NCBI GenBank assembly: GCA_900466605.1 | Contig: UBMU01000015.1 | Coordinates: forward strand, 227,849 to 291,848 | DNA: 64,000 nt | Source of the DNA: Hyphomicrobiales bacterium | GTDB lineage: Bacteria > Pseudomonadota > Alphaproteobacteria > Rhizobiales > Rhizobiaceae | Direction of reading: 5' to 3' | Shown: positions 36,871 through 45,373 of the stretch, piece after piece | How positions within the stretch are numbered: position 1 is the first letter of the stretch | Layout of the letters: the number at the start of each line of letters is the position of its first letter | Notes under the pieces: generated by a model | What the model was told of the DNA's origin: nothing | What the model saw: the letters and a program-made list of their open reading frames with translations, nothing else | Databases searched by the model: none | Translations under genes and position numbers: made by a program

Positions 36871-38205
36871 TTAGCCGCCGTTGATGACGGCGGTATTGGT
36901 GGTGTTGGTAATTGCGTAGGCTGCCGCCAGTGAACCGCCGTAGTCGTTTTTCCCAACGTAGCCGTAGACATTTGCGCCCGTAGAAACGCCAGTACCTACA
37001 CCACTCCCGCCAGTATCAAAGATATTCCCGTAGACAGCTACCCGGCTGGCCACCGAGATGGTGAGGCCGGTGCCGCCATACTGCGAAAGCTGAACCGTAT
37101 TGCTGGAGAACACGAGCCACTTCAGATTAAGGTTCGTAGCAATACCGACGACGTTTGGCTGCGCCGTGCCGCTTGACTGGTTTCCGTTCAACTGGTTGCC
37201 GCTAATGATCACGTGAAAGAACGAGATCGAAGAATCCGCGGAGCCGGCTCTCTGAAGATTGATAGCCCCGGCTGACTGGTGCTCGAACGAATTGCTCTCG
37301 ATGAGCAGGATCGACGTCGATTGCGTCGTCATGCTCGTACCGCCCTTGGCGTCTAGGTAATAGCCGTAGGCACCGCCAAGGATCTTATTGCACTGGATCT
37401 TCAGACCACCGGAGTTGATCTGATAGATAGCCTTGGCCGAAGGGTTCGTGGTTGCGAACATGTTCGCGAAAACGCGACTGTCGCCACCATCTGGAGAGAC
37501 ATCGTTCTGGACAATCAATCCGTTAAGATAATTGGCGAAGTAGTTGTCTGTGATGGTGTAGTCTTGGGCATTGGTTGTCATCACCCCCGTAGGGTATGAT
37601 GCGAAGATGCAGCCCATCACACGAGAGCGATTGTTGCTGTTCGTCGTCGAGTTCAGGTGGATGGCCGCGCCACCCGACTTCGCACCACCGCACTGGAAGT
37701 ACACGTCTTGGAAGACGCACGACTCCTGCGTGTTCGTAATGAACAAGTCAGCGCTGCTTGTCCCTGTGCAGTAAACAACGCTCCTGCCTTTGATGCCTCG
37801 GCAACCACCCTTTGTGAAGGTGACGGTAGGGTCGACGTAGTAGGTCTTGGCGGGGATGACAAACTCGCGCCCGTCGTCTGCGCACCTTTGGAAGGCGGTT
37901 TTATTCGTTGGGCCGTTCGCCGTAGATCCCGCAGCAATCGCGCCACCGTGTTCTGGATAGCAGATTGGGTCTGCCAAATCCCAGTAGTTGGATGCGGTGT
38001 CCTGGAAGCCGAGAACCCTAGACGATGTTGCTCTGACGTAGGTTCCGCCACCTCCATCGCCAACGGTGACGCGGCCAGTCGTGCGAATAGTCGCGGCAAG
38101 CGGTGTCAATGGCGAGGCAATGGCGTCGGCGAGAGTGTTGAAAACTAGGGGGATGGCCGGACCTGATGTATCCAGCATGTATTGCGGAATTCGAGTGATC
38201 GACAC
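36871..38205 (-). CDS. Tail spike, right-handed beta-helix type
   Basis: 444 residues. After a ~60-residue head-binding-like N-terminus (SITRIPQYMLDTSGP), the sequence consists of repeated short strands rich in Gly, Asn, Ser and Thr, e.g. SRVMGCIFASYPTGVMTTN, DYTITDNYFANYLNGLIVQN and IQCNKILGGAYGYYLD, the pattern of parallel beta-helix pectate-lyase-like spikes that bind or cleave surface polysaccharide. No catalytic residues can be assigned. It is the last structural gene of the minus-strand block. Confidence 0.75.
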   Translation of the reverse strand: MSITRIPQYMLDTSGPAIPLVFNTLADAIASPLTPLAATIRTTGRVTVGDGGGGTYVRATSSRVLGFQDTASNYWDLADPICYPEHGGAIAAGSTANGPTNKTAFQRCADDGREFVIPAKTYYVDPTVTFTKGGCRGIKGRSVVYCTGTSSADLFITNTQESCVFQDVYFQCGGAKSGGAAIHLNSTTNSNNRSRVMGCIFASYPTGVMTTNAQDYTITDNYFANYLNGLIVQNDVSPDGGDSRVFANMFATTNPSAKAIYQINSGGLKIQCNKILGGAYGYYLDAKGGTSMTTQSTSILLIESNSFEHQSAGAINLQRAGSADSSISFFHVIISGNQLNGNQSSGTAQPNVVGIATNLNLKWLVFSSNTVQLSQYGGTGLTISVASRVAVYGNIFDTGGSGVGTGVSTGANVYGYVGKNDYGGSLAAAYAITNTTNTAVINGG

Positions 38206-38258
38206 GCTTTAAGCCTTCTATTTTTGAGGAAATGTACTGGCGCTACGAGGTGCGGCAA

Positions 38259-39836
38259 TCACTTTCGCGATCCTCTGATCACCAATTCGCCGCTAATCGC
38301 CGCGTTTCCTGCTGCTAGGATACGCAGAGCGTTGCGTGCTGTAGCAACGGCCATGACAGTCGCGCTGTCGTATATGTAGTAGTCGGGCGTCGAGTTGATG
38401 CCAGAGACTCGAGCTTGAGACCGGCACGTGCCAGAAACGTTCCACATCTCAATCTCCAGGCGGATCATCTGGTTAGTGCCAGACTGAGGCGTGTCGGAGA
38501 TCTCGGCTGCGCTAATCGTTGTCTTCACAGTTGCGGGTGAAACGGCACCGATGTGCTTGGTGTTGACATTCACATAATCAGAAGCGCCAGAACTGAAGGA
38601 TGTGCCGTTGTTCGTGCTTGACTGCCAAAAAATCTTTGCTGCGGAAGCAACGTTAACGAAACCCTCAACCTTAATGCGGCGGTAGCTGCCGAGGTTGACA
38701 AAGTCTACCTGGGCTTGCGCACTGAAGGTCCGTTGCTCAATAAACTCCCAATCAAGGCCAAGTGCTGTTCGGGCAGCCAGGGCGTCGGCTGCAGCCATAA
38801 TGGATCTTCCGAACGACGTGATATCAGCCAGCGCCCAAATGTCGGTAGCTGTGGTGTACAGCATCTTGCCAGCAGCTGATGTGAGCGCGCTGATCGAGCG
38901 AAGTCCGGCCGAGGCGAGCTTCGGAGTTGTGATCGATCCGTCGGCGGGCGTGCCGACCGCTATCCGTGAGCCTAGTTCTGCCTCGAACGAGGCACCGTCC
39001 GGCGGCGCTTCTGTAAATCGTAGCTTAGGAACTGAGCTGACATACACCAGTGAGTATGACGAATGCAGCTGCGTAGAGCCGTTCATATTCACACGGACAT
39101 TGTTGGCGCTTCCCGGATCAACGGTGAGTGTGAAATCAGTGGTCGCACCGTCACCGGTGAATGCGTTGATTACGACGTCGTTCCGAGCCAAGGCTGCATA
39201 GTTGGCTGCGTCTGCCGCTGCTGCTTCAGCCGCCGCTTGGATCGCCGCGCTTGCCTGATCGCTGAGGAGCCGGAATGTGCCGCCAGACACAATGCCTAGA
39301 ACCACAGAGTTTGCGACGAGACCGCCTGGCAGTGGGTTGCTACCGCTATTGGTCTTGATTGTCAGCGATGTGTCGCCATTGAAGGAGATGGTGACCGGCG
39401 AGCTAGTGTTCGTCTTATTAACCGCCAACCAGATCAATGCTGACGCGGTTACCGGGATCTCGGTGGTAGCCTGAATGGCGTTGGCAGTACCAGCGCCGAT
39501 ATCTGATGCTACGATGAAACTGTAGGGAAGGTCGCCGACCCGTACCCACGACCCGGCTCCGGATGATCCTATTTTCTGATAAATGCCGTTATATGCGGTG
39601 GTGGCATCATCGAGAACCCACGCCATGGAATTGGCGACGTGTGCGAGGTCCGCAAAGAGGGCGGCCCTAGTCTGGAAGACCGACCCACTGTTGGCACCGA
39701 TCGCGGCAAGGAACGACTCGAGCCACGCTCCCCACGCGCGGATGTCCGATTTCTTGGGACGCCAGTTCCCCGATGACGGAATTCCGTCTGTGATAAAGTC
39801 ACGCCAAATCTGTCTGGCGGTCTGTAGCATGCTCAT
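38259..39836 (-). CDS. Tail fibre protein
   Basis: 525 residues. The N-terminal half has a fibre-like composition with an Ala-rich helical spacer (ASAAIQAAAEAAAADAANYAA) and a GDGATTDFTLTVDPGSANNV segment found in phage fibre proteins. The C-terminal part is beta-rich (WEFIEQRTFSAQAQVDFVNL) with receptor-binding-like features. It is followed by the tail spike gene after 53 bp and preceded by the 217-residue gene after 55 bp. Confidence 0.72.
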   Translation of the reverse strand: MSMLQTARQIWRDFITDGIPSSGNWRPKKSDIRAWGAWLESFLAAIGANSGSVFQTRAALFADLAHVANSMAWVLDDATTAYNGIYQKIGSSGAGSWVRVGDLPYSFIVASDIGAGTANAIQATTEIPVTASALIWLAVNKTNTSSPVTISFNGDTSLTIKTNSGSNPLPGGLVANSVVLGIVSGGTFRLLSDQASAAIQAAAEAAAADAANYAALARNDVVINAFTGDGATTDFTLTVDPGSANNVRVNMNGSTQLHSSYSLVYVSSVPKLRFTEAPPDGASFEAELGSRIAVGTPADGSITTPKLASAGLRSISALTSAAGKMLYTTATDIWALADITSFGRSIMAAADALAARTALGLDWEFIEQRTFSAQAQVDFVNLGSYRRIKVEGFVNVASAAKIFWQSSTNNGTSFSSGASDYVNVNTKHIGAVSPATVKTTISAAEISDTPQSGTNQMIRLEIEMWNVSGTCRSQARVSGINSTPDYYIYDSATVMAVATARNALRILAAGNAAISGELVIRGSRK

Positions 39837-39891
39837 GTGAGCTCCATAAAAAAGCCCTCACAAGGAGGGCCACACCGGTTATTTGGTTTGT

Positions 39892-40545
39892 TTATCCAAG
39901 CGGATTGATTGGCTGACCGACCACGTCCGGCCATGTTAGTAGCCTGCGTTGTTGGTAGCCTTCTGGCCGCACCACAGTGAAATCGAGATGCCCGCCGATA
40001 CTGTAGATCGGTTCCTCATCCGGATACGCTGGGTTTGGCCGCTTTCGGCTGCGCATGAACTCAAACACTGCAGTGCCGTACTCATCCAACGAGGCGCTAG
40101 GGCTCCAGCCGGCGGCCAGCATCTCCTCATGAGGGGGGTATTCTCCCTGGCCAAAACCGAAAGGCTTTTCCTGCAGAACAAACGCATCAGGCCCGAACGT
40201 GTCGAAGAGCAGTGTCATTGTGCCTCGCGTCTCAGAGATGGCCGCGATTGCAACACGCGCCGGCCCGTCACCCGCCGATACTTTCGCCGCAATCACGGAG
40301 AGTGATAACGCTATGATCTCGAGCACGCCGTCGACGGATGCAGCCACCTTCGCCGCGATCAGGATCATGTCAGATATGCAATCGATTACGCCCACGTCAC
40401 CCGAGCCCACGACGGCAAGCGGAACGACGTCTGAGGTTTTTACCTTGTGGCGGATGTCAACAATCACGCCATCTGACGTATAGCTTGCCCCGTCGGACAG
40501 GATCTCGACCCGGTCACGGAATGGCTTCAAGACGAAACCGGTCAT
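39892..40545 (-). CDS. Prophage protein, possible Ntn-hydrolase fold
   Basis: 217 residues. The beginning LSDGASYTSDGVIVDIRHKV, with VVPLAVVGSGDVGVIDC following, resembles the first strands of Ntn/proteasome-like hydrolases (the ...TD.A.....G.. motif), but I could not confirm a catalytic nucleophile. It overlaps the tape-measure stop by 4 bp (ATGA), and the SD GGAG lies inside the tape-measure end, so the two are coupled. Minor tail proteins expected at this position are missing. The function is uncertain. Confidence 0.45.
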   Translation of the reverse strand: MTGFVLKPFRDRVEILSDGASYTSDGVIVDIRHKVKTSDVVPLAVVGSGDVGVIDCISDMILIAAKVAASVDGVLEIIALSLSVIAAKVSAGDGPARVAIAAISETRGTMTLLFDTFGPDAFVLQEKPFGFGQGEYPPHEEMLAAGWSPSASLDEYGTAVFEFMRSRKRPNPAYPDEEPIYSIGGHLDFTVVRPEGYQQRRLLTWPDVVGQPINPLG

Positions 40546-41948
40546 ATTTGCTCCAATTCAAAAAGGGGTCCAAGTGCCTCCTGCGCCGCGGTCTCGGCCT
40601 GGATGGCTGCCGTGCGTTCCTTGATTTGCTCAATTTCGCGCTGGTAGTCGTTTTCGCTGGCTGATCCTCCACCGCCACCGGAGCCTCGTTTTCGGCCACC
40701 GCCAGTGGATCCTGTGGTAGGACTCTTGAAGTCGGCCAATGAGACGGTCTGGACCTTGGGAGTGGCGGGCAATCTGCCACCTTTTGGCGTCGTGGCAGCA
40801 CCTCCACCGAGTACGCTGTTCTTAATCGCTTGGGCCGTCAGTTCGCCCGTTTGCTCGATCTGGCCCGCGAACGCATCGTTGATGCGGTCGGTCACGCCCT
40901 TCGTCGACGTGACGGTAAGCGCACCGCCAAGGAAGCTCTTCTGCGCCGCGCCACCGGTGAGGAACTTGCCGACATTATCCAGGCCACTCAGAGCGCCGAT
41001 CGCACCTGCGAAGCTGTTTGCGGTTGCAATGCCAGAATTCATCGCATTGATGACGCCCGTAATCTGGCCGATCAGGCTATTGAAATTGATGCCGTTGACG
41101 AACGCAGAGACCTGGTCAATCGCAGATCCGAACGCCTGACTAGCCTCCGACGACTCGTTGAACCGTTTGGCTGCGTCTATCAGCGAGTTCTTCAGCCTAG
41201 TAAGGTGGCCGTCGAGCGTCACAGTTGCGCCTGCGACCTTTTCCTCGAGCATTGGAGCGCCAGCTTCAAATGCGCGGAAGAACGCTTCTGACGACACCTT
41301 ACCGTCGACGACAAGCGATTTCAGTTGAGCAACCGAGCCACCAGCTTCTTTCAGACCGACCGCAACCGCCTGGGCGATTGTAGGGGCACCTTCGAGAACC
41401 GAATTGAATTCCTCGGCATGGACAGTCCCGCTGCCTAGTGCCTGGCCAAGTTGAAGGAGTGCCCCTTGTGCAGTCGTGGCATCGGTACCCGCTACACGAA
41501 GAGCCAAGGCCACATTGTTGGTGAATCCTAGAAGCTCTTGCGTGCTCACTCCGAGTTCGTTTTGAGCCTGTGCCGCACGTCCGTATAGAGTGACGAGGGT
41601 CTCAATCGGGGCAGCGTTCTGTTGCGCCGATGCGAAAAGTTGATCGTACACCGCGGCAAGCTTCTCGCCGGACAGGCCAGCGACCTTAAGCGCGTTGTCG
41701 ATGCGCGTAGACGCGTCCAGCAACTCCTTGCCGCCGGCCGCTCCACCAATGAGCGCAAAAGCCTTTGCAGCATTCCCGACAAGACCGGAGAAGCCGTTGC
41801 TGAGCTTCTTGTTCATCTGCGTGAATCGGCCCTCAATTGCCTTCGTACGCTGATTGGCAAGGCCAGTCGCGCGATTCATCGCATTTTCGAATCTTTTGAT
41901 ATCTGCCGACAGAGAGACGACCAGACGTTCTAGATCAGTCGCGGCCAT
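40542..41948 (-). CDS. Tape-measure protein (short, probably truncated)
   Basis: About 468 residues from the ATG at 41948, which has GAGGG upstream and starts MAATDLERLVVSLSADIKRF, the classic N-terminus. The tape_meas_nterm block is clear: ALKVAGLSGEKLAAVYDQLF, GALLQLGQALGSGTVHAEEF, GVLEGAPTIAQAVA-type sequence (here SVLEGAPTIAQAVAVGLKEA). Tape-measure proteins of siphophages usually reach 700-1500 residues because length sets tail length; this one ends soon after a Gly/Ser-rich stretch and a coiled coil (ENDYQREIEQIKERTAAIQA). Deletion of its 3' part is likely. Confidence 0.85.
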   Translation of the reverse strand: MAATDLERLVVSLSADIKRFENAMNRATGLANQRTKAIEGRFTQMNKKLSNGFSGLVGNAAKAFALIGGAAGGKELLDASTRIDNALKVAGLSGEKLAAVYDQLFASAQQNAAPIETLVTLYGRAAQAQNELGVSTQELLGFTNNVALALRVAGTDATTAQGALLQLGQALGSGTVHAEEFNSVLEGAPTIAQAVAVGLKEAGGSVAQLKSLVVDGKVSSEAFFRAFEAGAPMLEEKVAGATVTLDGHLTRLKNSLIDAAKRFNESSEASQAFGSAIDQVSAFVNGINFNSLIGQITGVINAMNSGIATANSFAGAIGALSGLDNVGKFLTGGAAQKSFLGGALTVTSTKGVTDRINDAFAGQIEQTGELTAQAIKNSVLGGGAATTPKGGRLPATPKVQTVSLADFKSPTTGSTGGGRKRGSGGGGGSASENDYQREIEQIKERTAAIQAETAAQEALGPLFELEQI

Positions 41949-42068
41949 TGGATGACCCTCGCGCCGGATCGTTCGCCGGTTGGGCGTTCGTTGTGTGCAT
42001 GGATTTTTCCTTGGGATTGTGAGTAGGGCGACTAGACGCGCGTGGCGCCAGACGCTTTCCATCTGGGG

Positions 42069-42845
42069 ATGAAAAAGCTTCTACTTGCCGGTCTGGTCGG
42101 CTTCGCTGTTGGTACGGTTCTCTTCGCGGTCGGGCGAGAGATTGTCTGGGCGTTTGCCGCTCAGTCGGCGGGGCGAGCTATCTCTTCGTCCCTTCGTTGG
42201 GTGGGGACATTTCAGTGGCTGTACGACTATCAGACGTTTTTAACCGGGATACTGGCCGGCGGTGGGGTGCTTTGGCAAATTAGGCAGGCGGCGCACTCGG
42301 AGCGTGACCGTTTCGAAGCAAATCGCGCGGCAGCTCGGGCGATTTTACCCCTCACCCTCAGTGAGGTCTCGGAATATGCTGAGAAAGTGTCCGCCTGTGT
42401 CCGGCCGATCCTGGAAACTAGCGACCACGGGCGGGTCGTCGTGAACTTAGATATTTCAGATCTACCAACCTTACAGCCAGGGGCAGTGGAAAACCTTCGA
42501 TCGATGGTCGAGGCAAGCCATAAAGATGAACGGACCTATCTGTTCAATCTCCTGAACACCCTACAAATCCTTACAACGCGCTCCAGAGGACTTATTCTCG
42601 ACCGGCGACGCGAACGTATTATCTTGGATTTGAATGTTCATTCAATTCTTCTAAATTGCGCGGAGCTGTATGCATACGCAGCCGGTTTGTACGAGTTTGC
42701 AAGAAATAAGAGCGATACCGTACCCAATTTTATCTCGAGACGGGACGTTGCTAGTGGGCTGTTCCTAACGCACGTCCATGGCGAGTTGAGGGACACGCTT
42801 GTCGAACGTTACCGACTTAGTGGTGACGGTCCCAACGACCCATAA
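42069..42845 (+). CDS. Membrane-anchored prophage protein (moron candidate)
   Basis: About 258 residues on the strand opposite to the structural genes. Two N-terminal membrane segments (KLLLAGLVGFAVGTVLFAVG; FLTGILAGGGVLWQI) precede a charged helical cytoplasmic part (SERDRFEANRAAARAILPLTL; RTYLFNLLNTLQILTTRSRG). The layout resembles phage-borne exclusion or abortive-infection proteins, but I do not recognise a family. The ATG at 42069 is chosen; a GTG 9 codons upstream is possible. It separates the tape measure from the prohead protease, a point where structural genes have been lost. Confidence 0.6.
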   Translation: MKKLLLAGLVGFAVGTVLFAVGREIVWAFAAQSAGRAISSSLRWVGTFQWLYDYQTFLTGILAGGGVLWQIRQAAHSERDRFEANRAAARAILPLTLSEVSEYAEKVSACVRPILETSDHGRVVVNLDISDLPTLQPGAVENLRSMVEASHKDERTYLFNLLNTLQILTTRSRGLILDRRRERIILDLNVHSILLNCAELYAYAAGLYEFARNKSDTVPNFISRRDVASGLFLTHVHGELRDTLVERYRLSGDGPNDP

Positions 42846-43085
42846 ATGCGCATGCTCAACCCTCAACATTTCAATCGAAAAAATGTGCGCGAATGGCCAT
42901 CGCGGTTCCCGAAAAGACGATGTTTTTAGCGATCTGATGGCCCCCTAGGCACCAAAAAGCTGAATGATTTCTCGCGCGCGCGTTACGCACGCGTGAGGAT
43001 TTTTTGAGTTAGCACTAACGCTCGATTGCCCCACGGGTCCGGTGGCAGAGCTGGCCAGACCTTGACCCACCCCTCCAGTCAGCTA
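42846..43085. other. Non-coding prophage stretch
   Basis: No convincing gene. This is where capsid, connector and tail tube genes would be expected between the protease and the tape measure. Confidence 0.4.
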
Positions 43086-43235
43086 CCAGCCAATCACTCG
43101 CGTGATGGCGTGCTCTGGAGTCCAGGCAAGCGAGCCATCATCCTTCTCAATCCTGTAGCTGAGAAAAAGCGGACCATGTCGACCCTCTGCGACAGATGCG
43201 CCGATGATCTTGCCAGTCTCGCCGCGACGGGTCTC
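43086..43235 (-). pseudogene. Remnant frame downstream of prohead protease
   Basis: Directly after the protease stop, the same frame stays open for about 49 codons and reads like protein: GKIIGASVAEGRHGPLFLSY then RIEKDDGSLAWTPEHAITRV. There is no start codon in it. It may be the tail of a deleted gene or a stop-codon-separated extension of the protease. Confidence 0.3.
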
Positions 43236-43733
43236 CTATTTCAAACTGATGCCACGGGCACGCATTGCAGCCTCGGCCTTTGATGTCTTTGAGCGGGCGC
43301 CTGATATCGAGGCGCTAGTCGTCTTGCCGTAGGCACCCCAAAGAACGATGCTAATCTCTCCGAGGAAGGCGCGAGTGATGAGCCGTTTCGGCATCGTGCC
43401 GCTATCGTCCCATTCTTCTTCGATTGAGGAGAAGCCTACAGATACCTCATCGACTAGACCGGATCCAACGCTGGCCAGCGCCTCCTGGCCAAGCGGTGAC
43501 TTCTCATCAGGTGTGAAACTGTAAAACAGTCCGACGTTATCGGATCGCAGCGTCAGGCTTTTATTCGATACGCGAGCTAGAGGCCGGCTCGGGTCATGAC
43601 CCCAAAGCACTGCGACATCTGGATTGTCGATCAGCGACTGGTTGAAAGCGCCACGGGCAAACCGCTCTTCGAAGAGGCCGGCGATCACCGCGGGCTGATT
43701 CCATTGGATGGCGTACCCTGAAATCTCAGCCAC
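43236..43733 (-). CDS. HK97-family prohead protease
   Basis: 165 residues, GTG start at 43733 with GAAGGA upstream. Family signature: GYAIQWNQPAVIAGLFEERF, ARGAFNQSL, VAVLWGHDPSRPLARVSNKS (His of the catalytic pair) and EVSVGFSS (Ser). HK97-type proteases mature the procapsid. The start overlaps the stop of the small gene before it by 8 bp. The major capsid gene that should follow is absent. Confidence 0.87.
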   Translation of the reverse strand: MAEISGYAIQWNQPAVIAGLFEERFARGAFNQSLIDNPDVAVLWGHDPSRPLARVSNKSLTLRSDNVGLFYSFTPDEKSPLGQEALASVGSGLVDEVSVGFSSIEEEWDDSGTMPKRLITRAFLGEISIVLWGAYGKTTSASISGARSKTSKAEAAMRARGISLK

Positions 43734-43905
43734 GCACTCGGTCCTTCAGCTGCTTTTCGCGCTTGGCAACCTTCAGGCGGCGAGCGATGTCAGCGGCCGG
43801 CTCAGACCGATCCACATGGCGCTGTTCGCCAGGGAGCTTGACCGAGCGAAGGCCCTTGCTCCCCTTCTCAGGGCGCGTCTCGTACTCTCTGCGTTCAAGC
43901 GACAT
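43726..43905 (-). CDS. Small basic protein before prohead protease
   Basis: 59 residues: SLERREYETRPEKGSKGLRS, then AADIARRLKVAKREKQLKDR. AGGAG 8 bp before the ATG at 43905 favours this start over one at 43923. It overlaps the end of the previous gene and the start of the protease, typical of compressed phage operons. Function unknown. Confidence 0.5.
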   Translation of the reverse strand: MSLERREYETRPEKGSKGLRSVKLPGEQRHVDRSEPAADIARRLKVAKREKQLKDRVRG

Positions 43906-44452
43906 GTCCGGCACTCCTGGCATCTGCGATGAGGCGGCTCATGCCGTTCTCCTTACCGGAGAAGAAAGGCGACCTGGTCGGCTGCATGTACCCAACCTGC
44001 ACATCTTCCCGCTCAAGTACGTCGAGGATCTCCTCCGCGTGGTCGTAGGCGGCCTTGGCTGTTTCTAGGGCAGCCACAAGGGCAGAAATGCGGTGTCCGT
44101 ACTCCTGCTTCACGAGTCCGCAGGCAGCAACAGACGCGATTCCTCGGCGGTCGTCGCGCAGGCGGCGAATGTATTCAGCCGCGGCTTCCAGGTCAGCGAC
44201 GCGCTGGCGAAGGACTGCAAGGCGGCGCGGACGGTCAAGCAGGCTTGTGTCCACGGTCTCGCCGATAAGCTCGGCGATTGCCGGCCGGATCGCCGGGCCC
44301 TTGCGGGCGCGAATGTCGGCCTCTAGTGCATCGGCCTCTGCCTTAACCTCTGACTGTTCTTTAGTGAGCGCGAGATATTTCTCGGCCAGCGCGCCGTATT
44401 CTGTGTCGGCTTCAGCGAGTGTCGGGACGACGAGTGGTTCTGGTTTTTTCAA
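43895..44452 (-). CDS. Coiled-coil prophage protein
   Basis: About 185 residues starting at TTG 44452; AAGGAGG 7 bp upstream fixes the start, and TTGA overlaps the stop of the previous gene. Mostly helical, with heptad-like stretches (LTKEQSEVKAEADALEADIR; RLAVLRQRVADLEAAAEYIR; LVAALETAKAAYDHAEEIL). It could be a scaffold or a terminase small-subunit-like protein by position, but no family is clear. Confidence 0.65.
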   Translation of the reverse strand: MKKPEPLVVPTLAEADTEYGALAEKYLALTKEQSEVKAEADALEADIRARKGPAIRPAIAELIGETVDTSLLDRPRRLAVLRQRVADLEAAAEYIRRLRDDRRGIASVAACGLVKQEYGHRISALVAALETAKAAYDHAEEILDVLEREDVQVGYMQPTRSPFFSGKENGMSRLIADARSAGHVA

Positions 44453-44970
44453 TTGAAGACCTCCTTGAATAGAGCGCCGAATGCGGCGCCGGTTATCGTG
44501 ATTGATTTTCGGATGCGGTCGCCGGCCCAATGGGAAGAGAGCGCACCCGGCTCGCGGAAGCGGCTAACGGTACCGTCTTCCCAATGGAGAGCGATTTCCG
44601 GCCAGGTTGACACAAATTCGATGTTGAGAGGCGTTGCTGGCTCGCCGTCAGCACCTTCCGCTGCCAACACCTCAAGCACACTGCGAATAGTGCGCGGGAT
44701 CGAAGCAGGCGCGCTAGCGAGATTGGCCCCACCGGGGACGAGTGCGCCATAAGTCGCTACGGCTTCGGCCGCTTTGGCAGCCGTGCCGTCGCTGGCTAGT
44801 GCGATGAGCAGGGTGAGAAGGTCGTGGCGATCAACCTCGGGCGGAACGCCAGGCGCACCGGCGGGCATGAGTTCGGCTTCACGGAGTCGGCGCGCGATTT
44901 GACGGACCCGCGCCTCAGGGAAGCCTAGGTGGCGCGCTATGGCCGCCGTGGCAGAGGTAATGGTTGGCAC
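44449..44970 (-). CDS. Prophage HTH-like protein of unknown function
   Basis: 173 residues, GTG start with AAAGGA upstream. The N-terminal ~35 residues (SATAAIARHLGFPEARVRQI) have the pattern of a helix-turn-helix. The middle is helical and the C-terminus (EIALHWEDGTVSRFREPG) beta-rich. By position it could be a regulator or terminase small-subunit-like factor. It is co-translated with the coiled-coil gene. Confidence 0.6.
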   Translation of the reverse strand: MPTITSATAAIARHLGFPEARVRQIARRLREAELMPAGAPGVPPEVDRHDLLTLLIALASDGTAAKAAEAVATYGALVPGGANLASAPASIPRTIRSVLEVLAAEGADGEPATPLNIEFVSTWPEIALHWEDGTVSRFREPGALSSHWAGDRIRKSITITGAAFGALFKEVFN

Positions 44971-45016
44971 GCGTGGATCCTTTCGTGATTTGCGCGTCTT
45001 GCGTTTTGCTGGTGAT

Positions 45017-45043
45017 AAAAAAAGGCCAGCCCGAAGGCTGGGC
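45017..45043 (-). terminator. Rho-independent terminator in prophage
   Basis: Minus strand: GCCCAGCC-TTCG-GGCTGGCC followed by TTTTTTT. It precedes the gene starting at 44970 on the same strand. Confidence 0.8.
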
Positions 45044-45300
45044 GATTGTCAGGCAGGCGAGCAGCAGCGAAGAGGAGGACACGCTGCGCTCAAGCCCGAC
45101 GGTCACCGATGTCTCCATACGGTGACCATTCCCGCTGCCGGTTCATCCGCGGTCAGTCGGAAAGGGTTTTCGCGCGCTTCATCCGCCCATGGGCAAGACG
45201 GATGGGCTGAGCCTTATCGGAGGGCCGCGCGCGAAATTGACGCTGAGAAATCCCGAGGGGCCGCCCAGCGGCAGGATTGGTGACAGCAACCCTGCAAACG

Positions 45301-45326
45301 AAAAGGCCCGCAGAAGCGAGCCTTTG
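45301..45326 (-). terminator. Terminator after 300-residue prophage gene
   Basis: Minus strand: AAAGGCTCGC-TTCT-GCGGGCCTTTT with one mismatch in the stem, 48 bp after the stop at 45374. Confidence 0.65.
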
Positions 45327-45373
45327 GATTGTTCCTACGCCTATAACCCTTGGCGTTTAGAAATGGGGTACCC

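Larger units (their letters stand above)
44971..45373. other. Intergenic region with two minus-strand terminators
   Basis: About 400 bp without a convincing gene. It holds terminator-like hairpins at 45301-45326 and 45017-45043. Frames running through the second one are unlikely to be coding. Confidence 0.5.

Noticed and set aside
44915..45118. 67-codon minus-strand frame
   Set aside because: It reads straight through a strong terminator hairpin and T run at 45017-45043.
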